A stretch of DNA of 64,000 nt. It comes from Bacteroides ilei. Lineage in GTDB: Bacteria > Bacteroidota > Bacteroidia > Bacteroidales > Bacteroidaceae. A model generated the notes under the pieces. It was not told where the DNA came from. It saw only the letters and a program-made list of their open reading frames with translations, and did not search any database. Numbering within the stretch: the first letter of the stretch is position 1; each line of letters starts with the position of its first letter. The stretch is taken from the NCBI RefSeq assembly GCF_900128495.1, contig NZ_LT635801.1, positions 3,064,691 through 3,128,690 on the forward strand. The letters run 5' to 3'. This document shows, in pieces, positions 51,708 to 61,325 of this stretch. The position numbers were made by a program, and so were the translations under genes.

Positions 51708-52664
51708 TTAGAAGAATTTGGTTTCCTGACCCAGAATGTCAGATAGTAACAGGTTGGCCAAACGACTGGTTCCTAGACGGAACAGTTTATTATTCAACCA
51801 TTCCTTGCCTAATATTTCCTTTACGATTGTATAATAGATTAATGCGTCCTGTACGGTATTGAGACCTCCAGCCGGTTTGAAACCCACTTTACGGCCTGTT
51901 TCAAGGAAATACTCCTTGATGGCCTGGCACATCACATAGGCTGCTTCCGGAGTGGCGGCTGGTTTTTCTTTTCCTGTAGAAGTTTTGATGAAGTTGGCGC
52001 CAGAATACATGGCGAGGATAGAAGCTTTCTTGATGTTGCTGGCGCTTTCCAATGCACCGGTTTCCAGAATTACTTTCAGATGCTTGTCGCCGCATACGTC
52101 TTTCAGTTCCTGAATTTCGTCGCACATGCCTTCATAGTCGTTTGTCAGGAATTTACCGACAGAGATGACGATATCTATTTCATCAGCTCCCGCATGAAGT
52201 GCCATGGCAGTTTCGGCCACTTTAATTTCGGTGAAAGTTTGTGATGAAGGGAAGCCGCCGGATACACAGGCTATGTTTACGCCATCCGCTTCCAGTGTAT
52301 CATTTACAATTTCGGCCATGTTCGGATATACGCAGATGGCCGCCACATTTTCCAGATCAGGATATTTATCGACGAAATCATTGACGTGCTGGGTAAATTT
52401 CATGACGCTCAGCTCGCTGTCTGTACATTTCAGTGTAGTCAGGTCAATGCAGTGGAGCAGGAATTTTTTGACTTCCTGGGTATCGTTTTCCTTTACGTAC
52501 TTTTCGATGATGTGGGCTGTTTTGGCAGCTACTTCATCATCTTTCAGATCTGTGTTGTACTTGCTGAGTGCAACATGGTATTTGTCTGGCTGATGTAAAT
52601 TTTCAGGATCGAGATTCTGGTCCTCGATACCGAATCCACTTTCAAGATCTTGATTATACTTCAT
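51708..52664 (-). CDS. deoC: Deoxyribose-phosphate aldolase
   Basis: A 318-residue class I aldolase that splits 2-deoxyribose-5-phosphate. The Schiff-base Lys is in ANFIKTSTGKE and the second Lys in GFKPAGG. The N-terminal extension of about 40 residues is longer than in E. coli DeoC (259) but usual in Bacteroidetes. Confidence 0.93.
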   Translation of the reverse strand: MKYNQDLESGFGIEDQNLDPENLHQPDKYHVALSKYNTDLKDDEVAAKTAHIIEKYVKENDTQEVKKFLLHCIDLTTLKCTDSELSVMKFTQHVNDFVDKYPDLENVAAICVYPNMAEIVNDTLEADGVNIACVSGGFPSSQTFTEIKVAETAMALHAGADEIDIVISVGKFLTNDYEGMCDEIQELKDVCGDKHLKVILETGALESASNIKKASILAMYSGANFIKTSTGKEKPAATPEAAYVMCQAIKEYFLETGRKVGFKPAGGLNTVQDALIYYTIVKEILGKEWLNNKLFRLGTSRLANLLLSDILGQETKFF

Positions 52665-52673
52665 ATTCTTCGT

Positions 52674-52994
52674 TTATAATTTGGGGTTGTTTTTATGTCT
52701 GTCTTTGTCACGTCTTGTCTTTTTCTCCAGATTCTTGTGAAAAGCTTCGGTCAGGTCGACACCTGTCTGGTTGGCCAGGCAGATCAGCACCCATAAGACA
52801 TCGGCCATCTCATCTCCTAAATCTGTATTTTCACCGGCCTTGAACGACTGGTCTCCATATTTGCGGGCCATGATTTTAGCCAGTTCGCCTACTTCTTCGG
52901 TCAAGACTGCCATATTGGTCAGTTCACTGAAATAGCGTACTCCATATTCCTTTATCCATTGGTCCACTGTTTTCTGTGCTTCTTCCAGTGTCAT
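52674..52994 (-). CDS. MazG-like nucleotide pyrophosphohydrolase
   Basis: A 106-residue all-helical NTP-PPase. The metal site EEVGELAKIMAR and DLGDEMADVLW match the MazG type (ExxE12-28ExxD). It cleans the nucleotide pool. It ends 1 bp before dtd. Confidence 0.85.
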   Translation of the reverse strand: MTLEEAQKTVDQWIKEYGVRYFSELTNMAVLTEEVGELAKIMARKYGDQSFKAGENTDLGDEMADVLWVLICLANQTGVDLTEAFHKNLEKKTRRDKDRHKNNPKL

Positions 52995-52995
52995 G

Positions 52996-53448
52996 TCATT
53001 CTTTGTTTTTGGTATCGATACAAATGGTGACCGGGCCGTTGTTCAGCAGCTCCACTTTCATGTCGGCTCCGAATTCACCTGTTCCTACTTCTTTACCTAG
53101 CCCTATACTTAATTCGTTGCAGAAATATTCATAGAGCGGTATTGCCGTTTCATGGCAGGCTGCCCGTATATACGACGGGCGGTTGCCTTTCTTGGTAGAG
53201 GCCATTAGCGTGAACTGGCTGATTACAAGGATTTCGCCTCCTACATTGAGGATAGACTTGTTCATTACTCCATTTTCATCATCGAAGACCCGTAATCCGA
53301 TTATCTTTTTGCAAAGCCAGTCGGCGTCTTCTTTTGTATCGGCTTCTTCTATTCCCACTAAAACCATGAATCCTTCTTTGATGGCCGATTTGCATACTCC
53401 GTTAATGGTAACCGAAGCATGGCTTACACGCTGAATAACTACTCTCAT
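52996..53448 (-). CDS. dtd: D-aminoacyl-tRNA deacylase
   Basis: A 150-residue enzyme that removes D-amino acids from tRNA. The active motif SQFTLMAST is present, with the C-terminal NNGPVTICID (Gly-cisPro pair). The length is typical. Confidence 0.95.
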   Translation of the reverse strand: MRVVIQRVSHASVTINGVCKSAIKEGFMVLVGIEEADTKEDADWLCKKIIGLRVFDDENGVMNKSILNVGGEILVISQFTLMASTKKGNRPSYIRAACHETAIPLYEYFCNELSIGLGKEVGTGEFGADMKVELLNNGPVTICIDTKNKE

Positions 53449-53515
53449 TTTAGCACTACTTTGTACAAAGGTAGAAAATAAATTTATATTATCCGTTTGT
53501 TTTACAATAAATTAA

Positions 53516-55336
53516 TTATTCATTATCTCCTAAGGCTTCTTTTACGCTTTTTGCAGCGCTTTCTCCGATTACTTTGGCCAGCTCTTCAAAACTGGCTTTC
53601 TTTATCCGGGCAACACTTTTGAATTCTTTGAGAAGGGCTGTTTTCCGTTTTTCTCCGATACCTTTTATGTTGTCGAGTGCGGAAGCTATCTGGCTTTTAC
53701 TCCGCTTGTCGCGGTGGAATGTGATGGCAAAGCGATGGACTTCATCCTGAATGTTTTCAAGCAGATGGAATAGGGGAGTTCCCTGTTTGATTCCGATTGT
53801 TACCGGAGGAAATCCAAAAAGGACTTCGGATGTGCGGTGACGGTTGTCTTTGGCAAGTCCGGCTATGGGAATATCCAGTTTCAACTCATCTTCTATAACC
53901 TGTCTTACAACTTCCATCTGCCCTTTTCCTCCATCGGTCAGGATCAGATCCGGTAATTCTCCTTGTTCTTCCAATATCCGTGTATAACGACGACGTACAA
54001 CCTCCTGCATGGAAGCGTAATCGTCGGGCCCTACTACAGTCTTGATGATGTATTTCCGGTAATCCTTCTTGCTTGGACGTGCTTTCTTGAATACTACGCA
54101 CGCGGCTACGGCATCGCTCCCTTGTATATTTGAATTATCGAAACATTCGATGTGGACAGGCATTTTCTTCATATGTAGCTGCTCCTGTATTTCTTTCATG
54201 AGTCGCACGCTTCTTTGTTCCGGGTTGAGCTTCTCGGCTTGCTTCAACCGGTCTACCTTGTATTGCTTTACATTCAGGATGGACAGTTCCAACAGATGTT
54301 TCTTGTCTCCTCGTTGAGGGATTGTAAAGGTAACTCCATTCAGTTCCATATCAAGCTCGAAGGGTACTATTATTTCTTTCGAGAGACTTTTGTACCGTTC
54401 GCGCATTTCGATAATTCCCAGCTGCAGTAATTCTTCTTTTGTTTCATTCAACCGTTTTTTATATTCAAAAGTGAAGGCCTGGTTGATACATCCGTTAGTG
54501 ATATGAAGATAATTGATGTAGGCCGAATTATCGTCTGTTTCAATGGAGAATACATCAATATTGTGGAGGATAGAGCTTACAACTTCACTTTTTGAACGGT
54601 AACCTTCAATCAGATCGTACTTCTCTTTTATTTTCTGCGCTTCTTCAAACTTCAGCTCTTCTGCCAGATGCATCATCTCATCCCGGAGCATATCACTGAT
54701 GGTTTGTGTATTCCCTTTTAATATTTCTTTTATCTCTGCAATATTCTTCATGTATTCATCGTGACTTTGCAGTCCGATGCATGGTCCTTTGCAGTTTTTA
54801 ATATGGTATTCAAGGCAGACGTTGAATTTTCCGTTATGTATGTTTTCTGGAGTCAGGGCCAGGTGGCAGGTACGTAGAGGATAGAGCCGTTTAATCAGGT
54901 CGAGCACTGCCTGCATACTCGGAATATGGCTATAAGGGCCGAAATAGGTAGATCCGTTCCGTATGATTTTCCTGGTTTTGAAAATCCGGGGGAAATACTC
55001 GTTGCTTACACAGATGGAAGGATAGCTTTTATCGTCTTTCAGCAGAACATTGTACCTGGGTTTGTATTTCTTAATAAGATTATTTTCCAAGAGAAGGGCG
55101 TCTTCTTCGGTGTTGACAACTATGTATCGTATGTCGGCAATCTTGCTTACCAGAATGCGTGTTTTGGCCGATTCATGTTCTTTAGAGAAATAGGAATATA
55201 CCCGTCGTTTCAGGTTCTTGGCTTTTCCTACATAGATGATGGTCCCTTCCTTGTTCAGGTATTGGTAGATACCAGGCCCTGTGGGCAGGTTTAAAACGAT
55301 ACCTCTTAGATATTCATTGGTGTTGAGCTCTTCCAT
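53516..55336 (-). CDS. uvrC: Excinuclease ABC subunit C
   Basis: A 606-residue dual nuclease of nucleotide excision repair. N-terminal GIY-YIG (GIYQY and YVGKAKNLKRR, residues 22-45), UVR motif (DEMMHLAEELKFEEAQKIKE), RNase H-like C-terminal nuclease (ECFDNSNIQGSDAVAACVVF) and a HhH pair at the end. Confidence 0.96.
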   Translation of the reverse strand: MEELNTNEYLRGIVLNLPTGPGIYQYLNKEGTIIYVGKAKNLKRRVYSYFSKEHESAKTRILVSKIADIRYIVVNTEEDALLLENNLIKKYKPRYNVLLKDDKSYPSICVSNEYFPRIFKTRKIIRNGSTYFGPYSHIPSMQAVLDLIKRLYPLRTCHLALTPENIHNGKFNVCLEYHIKNCKGPCIGLQSHDEYMKNIAEIKEILKGNTQTISDMLRDEMMHLAEELKFEEAQKIKEKYDLIEGYRSKSEVVSSILHNIDVFSIETDDNSAYINYLHITNGCINQAFTFEYKKRLNETKEELLQLGIIEMRERYKSLSKEIIVPFELDMELNGVTFTIPQRGDKKHLLELSILNVKQYKVDRLKQAEKLNPEQRSVRLMKEIQEQLHMKKMPVHIECFDNSNIQGSDAVAACVVFKKARPSKKDYRKYIIKTVVGPDDYASMQEVVRRRYTRILEEQGELPDLILTDGGKGQMEVVRQVIEDELKLDIPIAGLAKDNRHRTSEVLFGFPPVTIGIKQGTPLFHLLENIQDEVHRFAITFHRDKRSKSQIASALDNIKGIGEKRKTALLKEFKSVARIKKASFEELAKVIGESAAKSVKEALGDNE

Positions 55337-55365
55337 GATATGTAAGTTCTATGGTTCGAATATAA

Positions 55366-55404
55366 AAGCGGATTGTGCAGACGTTTGCCTGTGCCAATCC
55401 GCTT
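55366..55404 (-). terminator. Terminator after apt
   Basis: AAGCGGATTG (55366-55375) pairs with CAATCCGCTT (55395-55404). On the minus strand it is followed by TTATAT, just past the apt stop. Confidence 0.65.
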
Positions 55405-55427
55405 CCGGTAACTTGTACGGAATACCG

Positions 55428-55952
55428 TTACAGTTGTAATAATGTCTCTACTTCTACGTCGTTGGTAAACGCTTTTCTTCCATTCAGGTCTTTTAGCTCG
55501 ATGACAAAGTTTACATAGGCCTTTTTAGCACCGCTCTTTTTTACAAGCCGGTAGGTTGCTGCCATAGTACCTCCTGTAGCCAGCAGGTCATCATGTAAGA
55601 GTACTACGTCGTTTTCATTGATGGCATCCTTATGGATCTGGATCGTATCTGTCCCGTATTCTTTCGCATAGGTCTCTTCAATTACTTCGGCCGGTAATTT
55701 CCCAGGCTTGCGGGCCATGATAAAGCCAGCGCCTAATCGTGCAGCCAAAGCTCCTCCTAGAATGAAACCTCTCGATTCTATTCCTACCACCTTGGTTATG
55801 CCTTTGTCTTTGTACATTTCATAGAGCTCGTCTATCATTCCTTGCAGGCATTCTGTGTTTTTGAAGAGAGTGGTCACGTCATAAAACAGAATTCCCGGGA
55901 TCGGGAAATCTGGAATCTCCCGTAAGTTCTTCTTTAATGTTTCTTTATTCAT
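55428..55952 (-). CDS. apt: Adenine phosphoribosyltransferase
   Basis: A 174-residue purine salvage enzyme making AMP from adenine and PRPP. The PRPP loop is HDDLLATGGTMAA, and the adenine-binding N-terminus reads IPDFPIPGILFYD. The length is normal. Confidence 0.95.
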   Translation of the reverse strand: MNKETLKKNLREIPDFPIPGILFYDVTTLFKNTECLQGMIDELYEMYKDKGITKVVGIESRGFILGGALAARLGAGFIMARKPGKLPAEVIEETYAKEYGTDTIQIHKDAINENDVVLLHDDLLATGGTMAATYRLVKKSGAKKAYVNFVIELKDLNGRKAFTNDVEVETLLQL

Positions 55953-55985
55953 ATCCAGTTATTTATATATATTCTTTAAACTACT

Positions 55986-56001
55986 TGTTTCACGTGAAAC
56001 A
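55986..56001. other. Chromosomal parS site
   Basis: TGTTTCACGTGAAACA is a perfect 16-bp palindrome equal to the broadly conserved parS consensus (TGTTNCACGTGAAACA) to which ParB binds. It is intergenic, 8 bp past mnmG and upstream of apt. parS sites normally cluster near oriC. Confidence 0.85.
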
Positions 56002-56009
56002 TACTTGGT

Positions 56010-57881
56010 TTAACGCCCTAGGAGAACTAGCAGCACATTAACGTCGCTGGGCGAAACTCCTGGGATACGGCTTGCCTGTGCCAGCGTTTCCGGATCTATC
56101 TTGATCAGTTTCTGCCGGGCTTCGGTTGATAAGGAATTGAGGCTGGCGTAATCAAATTTTCCTTTGATCCGTATACTTTCCAGACGATGGATCTTGTCGG
56201 CTATCATACGTTCCCGGTCAATATATCCTTGGTATTTGATCAGGACCTCGGCCGCTTCGATGATTTCATCTTTCCGGTCTTCAATTTCATTGAGGATGGA
56301 TTGGAATGCGGGGATATGTTCTGCTATGTTCCCGATGCTGATTTGCGGACGGCTTAACAGATCTATCAGCTTGCAGCCATGTGAGAGCCGTGCTGTTCCT
56401 AACTCTTCCAAGGTATCGTTTATCTTATCGGCCTTGATGGAGTAGGATTTGGTGAATTCAATGATCCGCCCGATCATTTCACGTTTCTTACAGAGTAGAT
56501 CATATCGGTCTTGTTTGGCCAATCCTAGTTTATAGGCACGTTCGGTAAGACGCATGTCGGCATCATCTTGCCGGAGCAGGATTCTGTATTCAGCACGGGA
56601 AGTGAACATACGGTATGGCTCATCGACGCCTTTTGTTACCAGGTCATCGATCAATACGCCTATGTATGCTTCGTCGCGGCCTAGAATAAATGGCTCTCCT
56701 CCATGGCAGTTGATGTGTGCGTTGATTCCGGCAATGATACCTTGTCCGCCTGCTTCTTCATAGCCGGTTGTCCCGTTTACTTGTCCTGCAAAGAACAAGT
56801 TCTCTATTATTTTCGATTCCAGGGTATGTTTTAATTGAGTAGGGTCGAAATAGTCGTATTCAATGGCATATCCAGGACGATATACCACCAGATTCCGGAA
56901 ACAAGGGATTCTTTTCAGTGCCTCTAATTGGATTTCCATAGGCAATGAAGATGAGAAACCGTTAAGGTAAAGTTCACGGGTCGTTTCTCCTTCTGGTTCC
57001 AAAAACAACTGGTGCTGGGGCTTGTCGGGGAATGTTACAATTTTAGTCTCTATGCTGGGGCAATATCTTGGCCCGATACTTTTTATCTGTCCGTTGAACA
57101 ACGGTGAATCGGCCAGTCCGCTACGCAGTACTTCATGTACTTCTTCATTAGTATAGCAAGTCCAGCATTGCAATTGCTTCAGTTTCCGGGGCTCACTGGT
57201 AAATGAGAAACGATGGAAATCGTTTTCTCCGTCCTGTGTGTCCATCAGACTGAAATCTACGCTGCGTGCGTCAATACGGACCGGAGTTCCTGTCTTCATC
57301 CGGCCAGCTGTGATTCCATGGCGTGTGATGGATTCTGTAAGATGATAGGATGCAGGTTCAGCACAGCGGCCGCCTGGTAACATTTTATGTCCGATGTGCA
57401 TGAGTCCGTTCAGGAATGTACCAGCGGTCAAGATTACGCATTTTGCATGAAAGGTGACTCCCCAGCATGTGAGTACACCGGTTACTTTTCCGTTTTCAAC
57501 CAATAATTCTTCGACTGTATCTTGCCAGATATGTAAGTTGGGGATATTTTCCAGAACCTCACGCCAGGCCCAGATGAATTTACCTCGGTCGCATTGGGCG
57601 CGCGGGCTCCACATGGCCGGGCCTTTCGACCGGTTCAGCATACGGAATTGGATGGCGGTCTTATCGGTCACCATTCCCATATATCCTCCGAGGGCATCAA
57701 TCTCTCTTACAATCTGTCCCTTGGCTATTCCACCTACAGCAGGGTTACAGCTCATCTGTCCGATCTTGTTCATATCCATTGTAATCAGGCAGGTTTTGGA
57801 ACCGAGATTGGCTGCTGCCGCTGCCGCTTCACAGCCGGCATGTCCGGCACCGATAACAATAACGTCGTACTTGAATTCCAT
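56010..57881 (-). CDS. mnmG: tRNA uridine-5-carboxymethylaminomethyl modification enzyme
   Basis: A 623-residue FAD protein (GidA) that with MnmE modifies the wobble U34 of several tRNAs. The N-terminal FAD loop is VIGAGHAGCEAAAAAA, and conserved MSCNPAVGG, TGTFLNG and GYEEAGGQG motifs are present. In many bacteria gidA lies near the origin, consistent with parS. Confidence 0.96.
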   Translation of the reverse strand: MEFKYDVIVIGAGHAGCEAAAAAANLGSKTCLITMDMNKIGQMSCNPAVGGIAKGQIVREIDALGGYMGMVTDKTAIQFRMLNRSKGPAMWSPRAQCDRGKFIWAWREVLENIPNLHIWQDTVEELLVENGKVTGVLTCWGVTFHAKCVILTAGTFLNGLMHIGHKMLPGGRCAEPASYHLTESITRHGITAGRMKTGTPVRIDARSVDFSLMDTQDGENDFHRFSFTSEPRKLKQLQCWTCYTNEEVHEVLRSGLADSPLFNGQIKSIGPRYCPSIETKIVTFPDKPQHQLFLEPEGETTRELYLNGFSSSLPMEIQLEALKRIPCFRNLVVYRPGYAIEYDYFDPTQLKHTLESKIIENLFFAGQVNGTTGYEEAGGQGIIAGINAHINCHGGEPFILGRDEAYIGVLIDDLVTKGVDEPYRMFTSRAEYRILLRQDDADMRLTERAYKLGLAKQDRYDLLCKKREMIGRIIEFTKSYSIKADKINDTLEELGTARLSHGCKLIDLLSRPQISIGNIAEHIPAFQSILNEIEDRKDEIIEAAEVLIKYQGYIDRERMIADKIHRLESIRIKGKFDYASLNSLSTEARQKLIKIDPETLAQASRIPGVSPSDVNVLLVLLGR

Positions 57882-57986
57882 GAATCTTCAAATTATATTT
57901 CTGTTGCAAAAATACGAAAAATAAGTGGGTTAGCTTGTTTCGGCTAAAAAAAAGAGTTGGGGAGACGATTATGGAACTGGATATTG

Positions 57987-58029
57987 TTCCTGCAAAATCA
58001 GGGAAAGAATCTGCCTGATTTTGCAGGAA
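57987..58029. terminator. Hairpin after ybeY
   Basis: 16-bp arms (57987-58002, 58014-58029) around an 11-nt loop. It lacks a clear T-tract on either side but lies 28 bp past the ybeY stop, so it is probably a transcript end. Confidence 0.55.
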
Positions 58030-58056
58030 TTGTAGTGAGGGATAAAGATGAAAGGA

Positions 58057-58488
58057 TTACTTTTGTTGTTGGATATCTTTTAGCATTGCCAATGCTTTGT
58101 CTTCGGCTGCTTCCATGATTTCGCGCTCTCCCGGCCCTTTGTCATTGATGCCACATAAATGAAGGATTCCGTGGATGATGACACGGTGAAGCTCTGTGTC
58201 GTATGGAGCGTTGAACTGTTCGGCATTGGTACGGACAGTATCCAGACTGATGAACAGATCACCTGAGATACGGTTGCCTTCACAATAGTCGAAAGTAATG
58301 ATGTCTGTATAATAGTCATGTTGGAGATACTGCCGGTTTACTTCTATAATCTTGTCGTCTGAACAGAAAATATAAGCAATTTCGCCGACTTTCTTCCCGT
58401 AAGTAGCTGCGACTGCTTTAATCCAGTCTGTCGTTTCACGTTTCTTGATAGCGGGCATTTCAACCCCTTCGGTCTGATAGGTAATCAT
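58057..58488 (-). CDS. ybeY: Endoribonuclease YbeY
   Basis: A 143-residue rRNA maturation factor. The metal motif is HGILHLCGINDKG: H106 and H110 are kept, while the third His of HxxxHxxxxxH is Asp (D116). A length of about 140 is usual for the lineage. Confidence 0.9.
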   Translation of the reverse strand: MITYQTEGVEMPAIKKRETTDWIKAVAATYGKKVGEIAYIFCSDDKIIEVNRQYLQHDYYTDIITFDYCEGNRISGDLFISLDTVRTNAEQFNAPYDTELHRVIIHGILHLCGINDKGPGEREIMEAAEDKALAMLKDIQQQK

Positions 58489-58497
58489 ATATCTGTA

Positions 58498-59730
58498 TCA
58501 ATTAAAGAATAAGTAACAAATCAAGATTGCGGCTATAATCCCGGCCAGATCAGCCAGCAGTCCGCAAGGGACGGCATGGCGGGTCTTGACTACTCCGACA
58601 CTGCCGAAGTAGACTGCCAGAATATAGAATGTGGTATCGGTAGAGCCTTGGAAGATACAAGCCAGACGGCCTACGAACGAATCGGCTCCATAAGTATTCA
58701 TGGCATCGACCATCAGTCCCCGTGCCCCGCTTCCGCTTAGCGGTTTCATGAGGGCGGTAGGTAGTGCTCCTACAAAATCGGTATCGGCACCGCACCATTC
58801 TACGCATTGGGATATTCCTTGTATCAGGTAGTCCATGCATCCCGATGCCCGGAATACTCCGATGGCCACCAATATGGCTACCAGATAGGGGATGATGCGT
58901 ACTGCGGTAGTAAAACCTTCTTTGGCACCTTCCACAAATGAATCGTATACATTGATTTTTTTGCGTATCCCTGCCAGAATGAAAGAAACAATGACCAGAA
59001 ACAGGAATACATTGGCAGTAGTTGTGGAGTAGACATTTATCTCTTCACGTCCCATTATACTGAACAAATAGATGATACTTCCGATTAGGATACTGACTCC
59101 ACCAAGAAAAAGCAGGATAGTACGGTTCAAAAGATTGATCCGTTGATAAAGGCTTACTGCGATGATGCCTGCCAGTGTAGAGAAGAAGGTGGCCAGAAGA
59201 ATAGGGACGAAAACATCTGTGGGTTGTGCGGCTCCCATCTGTGCACGGTAAACCATGATACTGATGGGTATGATTGTAAGTCCCGATGTGTTCAATACCA
59301 GAAACATAATCATCGGATTGCTGGCTGTATCTTTTTGGGGGTTGAGTTCCTGCAGACCTTCCATCGCTTTCAATCCGAGAGGGGTGGCGGCGTTGTCAAG
59401 TCCGAGCATGTTTGCTGCCAGGTTCATGAAGATACTTCCTGTGACCGGATGTCCTTTGGGAATTTCTGGAAAAAGTTTGCAAAATAAGGGACTTAATACT
59501 TTTGAGAAAAGATTGATTACACCACCTTGCTCTCCGATACGCATAATACCCATCCAAAGTGAAAGTACACCGGTCAGTCCCAAAGATATTTCGAAGGCTG
59601 TTTTGGATGATGAAAAGGTTGAATTGATAATTGCCGGGAAAACTTCGGTGTCTCCGTAGAAGAGCAGCCGTATTGCCGCAACGACAAACGCTGTCAGGAA
59701 AAATGCAATCCAGATATAATTTAAAACCAT
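58498..59730 (-). CDS. SpmA-SpmB fusion, nucleoside-recognition membrane protein
   Basis: A 410-residue membrane protein with about ten spans. The N-half resembles spore maturation protein A (SLWMGIMRIGEQGGVINLFS, ATPLGLKAMEGLQELNP), the C-half SpmB (ALMKPLSGSGARGLMVDAMN, STDTTFYILAVYFGSVGV). Two Bacillus genes are thus fused; the role outside spore formers is unknown. Confidence 0.88.
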   Translation of the reverse strand: MVLNYIWIAFFLTAFVVAAIRLLFYGDTEVFPAIINSTFSSSKTAFEISLGLTGVLSLWMGIMRIGEQGGVINLFSKVLSPLFCKLFPEIPKGHPVTGSIFMNLAANMLGLDNAATPLGLKAMEGLQELNPQKDTASNPMIMFLVLNTSGLTIIPISIMVYRAQMGAAQPTDVFVPILLATFFSTLAGIIAVSLYQRINLLNRTILLFLGGVSILIGSIIYLFSIMGREEINVYSTTTANVFLFLVIVSFILAGIRKKINVYDSFVEGAKEGFTTAVRIIPYLVAILVAIGVFRASGCMDYLIQGISQCVEWCGADTDFVGALPTALMKPLSGSGARGLMVDAMNTYGADSFVGRLACIFQGSTDTTFYILAVYFGSVGVVKTRHAVPCGLLADLAGIIAAILICYLFFN

Positions 59731-59852
59731 TCCTTGTCTTTTATTTTTTGAAGTTATTGCAAACAGGAGACGCTATATCCTTTTGTTTGCTTCTTAATCG
59801 CAAAAATAGGAATTTTATTTTTTCTTGTTTAATAATGTTCTCATAAAACATC

Positions 59853-59860
59853 TATCTTTG
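59853..59860 (+). promoter_or_regulatory. -7 box close to the DUF3810 start
   Basis: TATCTTTG ends only 5 bp before the ATG at 59866, so any leader would be just a few nucleotides long. The transcript may be leaderless. Confidence 0.4.
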
Positions 59861-59865
59861 TCCGG

Positions 59866-60912
59866 ATGAAAAGATTTTCTGCAAAATATTGGCGATGGGG
59901 AGTTTGGGCTGCACTTTTTATCTATATTGCTGTATGCCGTTATATTCCGTCTTGTGGTGAATGGTATGCGTGTCATATCTATCCAGTTGTCTCAACTGTT
60001 TTATCTGCATTGGTCTCTTTTATCCCTTTTTCTTTGGAAGAAGTGCTTGTGGTAAGTGTGGTTTTATTTCTGTCCATTTATCCTTGCTATGCACGGAGGC
60101 GGAAGGTGGCATGGCGGATTGTTATAAGGCGTGAACTTGAAATACTGGTGGGGATGTATTGTTGGTTTTATGTAGGTTGGGGGATGAATTATTATCGCCA
60201 TGATTTCTTCACCCGTTCCGGAATACAGCCATTGGCTTATGACTCTGTCTGTTTTCATCGGTTCGTTACTGGGTATATAGAGAGGTTGAATGATTCTAGG
60301 TCGCCAGACGTGCGTTTTGATTGCGATGGTCTTGAAAAGAATGTGAAACAATTATACGGACAGATATCCGATGGTTTCGGATTGTCGGATCCCCAATCCT
60401 GGCAACACCCTAAGAGGGTCTTGTTCAACCCTCTTTATTCAGGTGTCGGAGTTTTGGGCTATATGGGGCCGTTCTTTGCCGAATCTCAATTGAACACAGA
60501 ACTTTCTCCGGTTCAATATCCGTTTACGTATGCGCATGAGTATGCACATCTTTTAGGGGTAAGTAGTGAGGCCGAGGCCAATTTCTGGGCATATCAAGTG
60601 TGTACCCGTTCTTCTTCAGCGTCTGTACGCTATTCAGGATATTTCGGATTGTTGCCTTATGTGTTGATAAATGCGCGGTCTGTCCTTAATGAACAGACTT
60701 ATCGGAAACTTTTTGAATCGATCAGTCCGGAAGTGAGGAAGGATCTGGTGCAGACACAAGAATATTGGCAAGTACGTTATAGTCCGTTGGTAGGTAAAAT
60801 ACAGGATGTAGTTTATTCTTGGTATCTAAAAGGAAATAAAATTTCTTCCGGGCAGAAGAATTATTCTGAAGTGATAGGCATGATAATCTCCTTGCCTGAG
60901 CATTGGTGGTGA
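59866..60912 (+). CDS. DUF3810 membrane protein, zinc-metallopeptidase-like
   Basis: A 348-residue membrane protein. Three N-terminal hydrophobic segments lie in 10-110. The zinc signature HEYAH is followed by GVSSEAEANFWAY, giving the third acidic ligand. It belongs to DUF3810. Substrate unknown. Confidence 0.8.
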   Translation: MKRFSAKYWRWGVWAALFIYIAVCRYIPSCGEWYACHIYPVVSTVLSALVSFIPFSLEEVLVVSVVLFLSIYPCYARRRKVAWRIVIRRELEILVGMYCWFYVGWGMNYYRHDFFTRSGIQPLAYDSVCFHRFVTGYIERLNDSRSPDVRFDCDGLEKNVKQLYGQISDGFGLSDPQSWQHPKRVLFNPLYSGVGVLGYMGPFFAESQLNTELSPVQYPFTYAHEYAHLLGVSSEAEANFWAYQVCTRSSSASVRYSGYFGLLPYVLINARSVLNEQTYRKLFESISPEVRKDLVQTQEYWQVRYSPLVGKIQDVVYSWYLKGNKISSGQKNYSEVIGMIISLPEHWW

Positions 60913-61325
60913 TGCCGGCTTCTGAGAATTTGAAAATTCCGTAAAAGTATATGGTTCAGATGAAATTTTTGATTCTAAGGAATTGCAGGAGTGACTTTAT
61001 GCTGCGCTATATTTCAAGTTGTTTTCTTTTATTTGTGCCTTTGGCGTATTTTATGTTTTTTTGATTTATAAATTGTCTATTTATCTGTCTTTTTGTTTTA
61101 AAAAATGTGTCGGGCAAATATATGGCATTAGAATGAAATGCTTATAAATGTAAACAGATGCTTTAAAATGTTAATTACAGTTCCCGCTCTTTCTTTATTT
61201 ATGGATATAGCAATGACATAAACCTTTTTCGTCGGGCTGATTTGTCAAATTTCGGGAAAACACAACGTCTCTTCAGATAAAAAATCGTATATTTACCGCT
61301 TGAAATTTCATTTAATAACGAACAG
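60913..61325 (+). promoter_or_regulatory. Intergenic region before the GNAT-like gene
   Basis: An AT-rich 413-bp gap with no credible ORF. A -7-like TATATTTA near 61289 lies about 35 bp before the next ATG and is the best promoter candidate. No strong hairpin. Confidence 0.35.
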
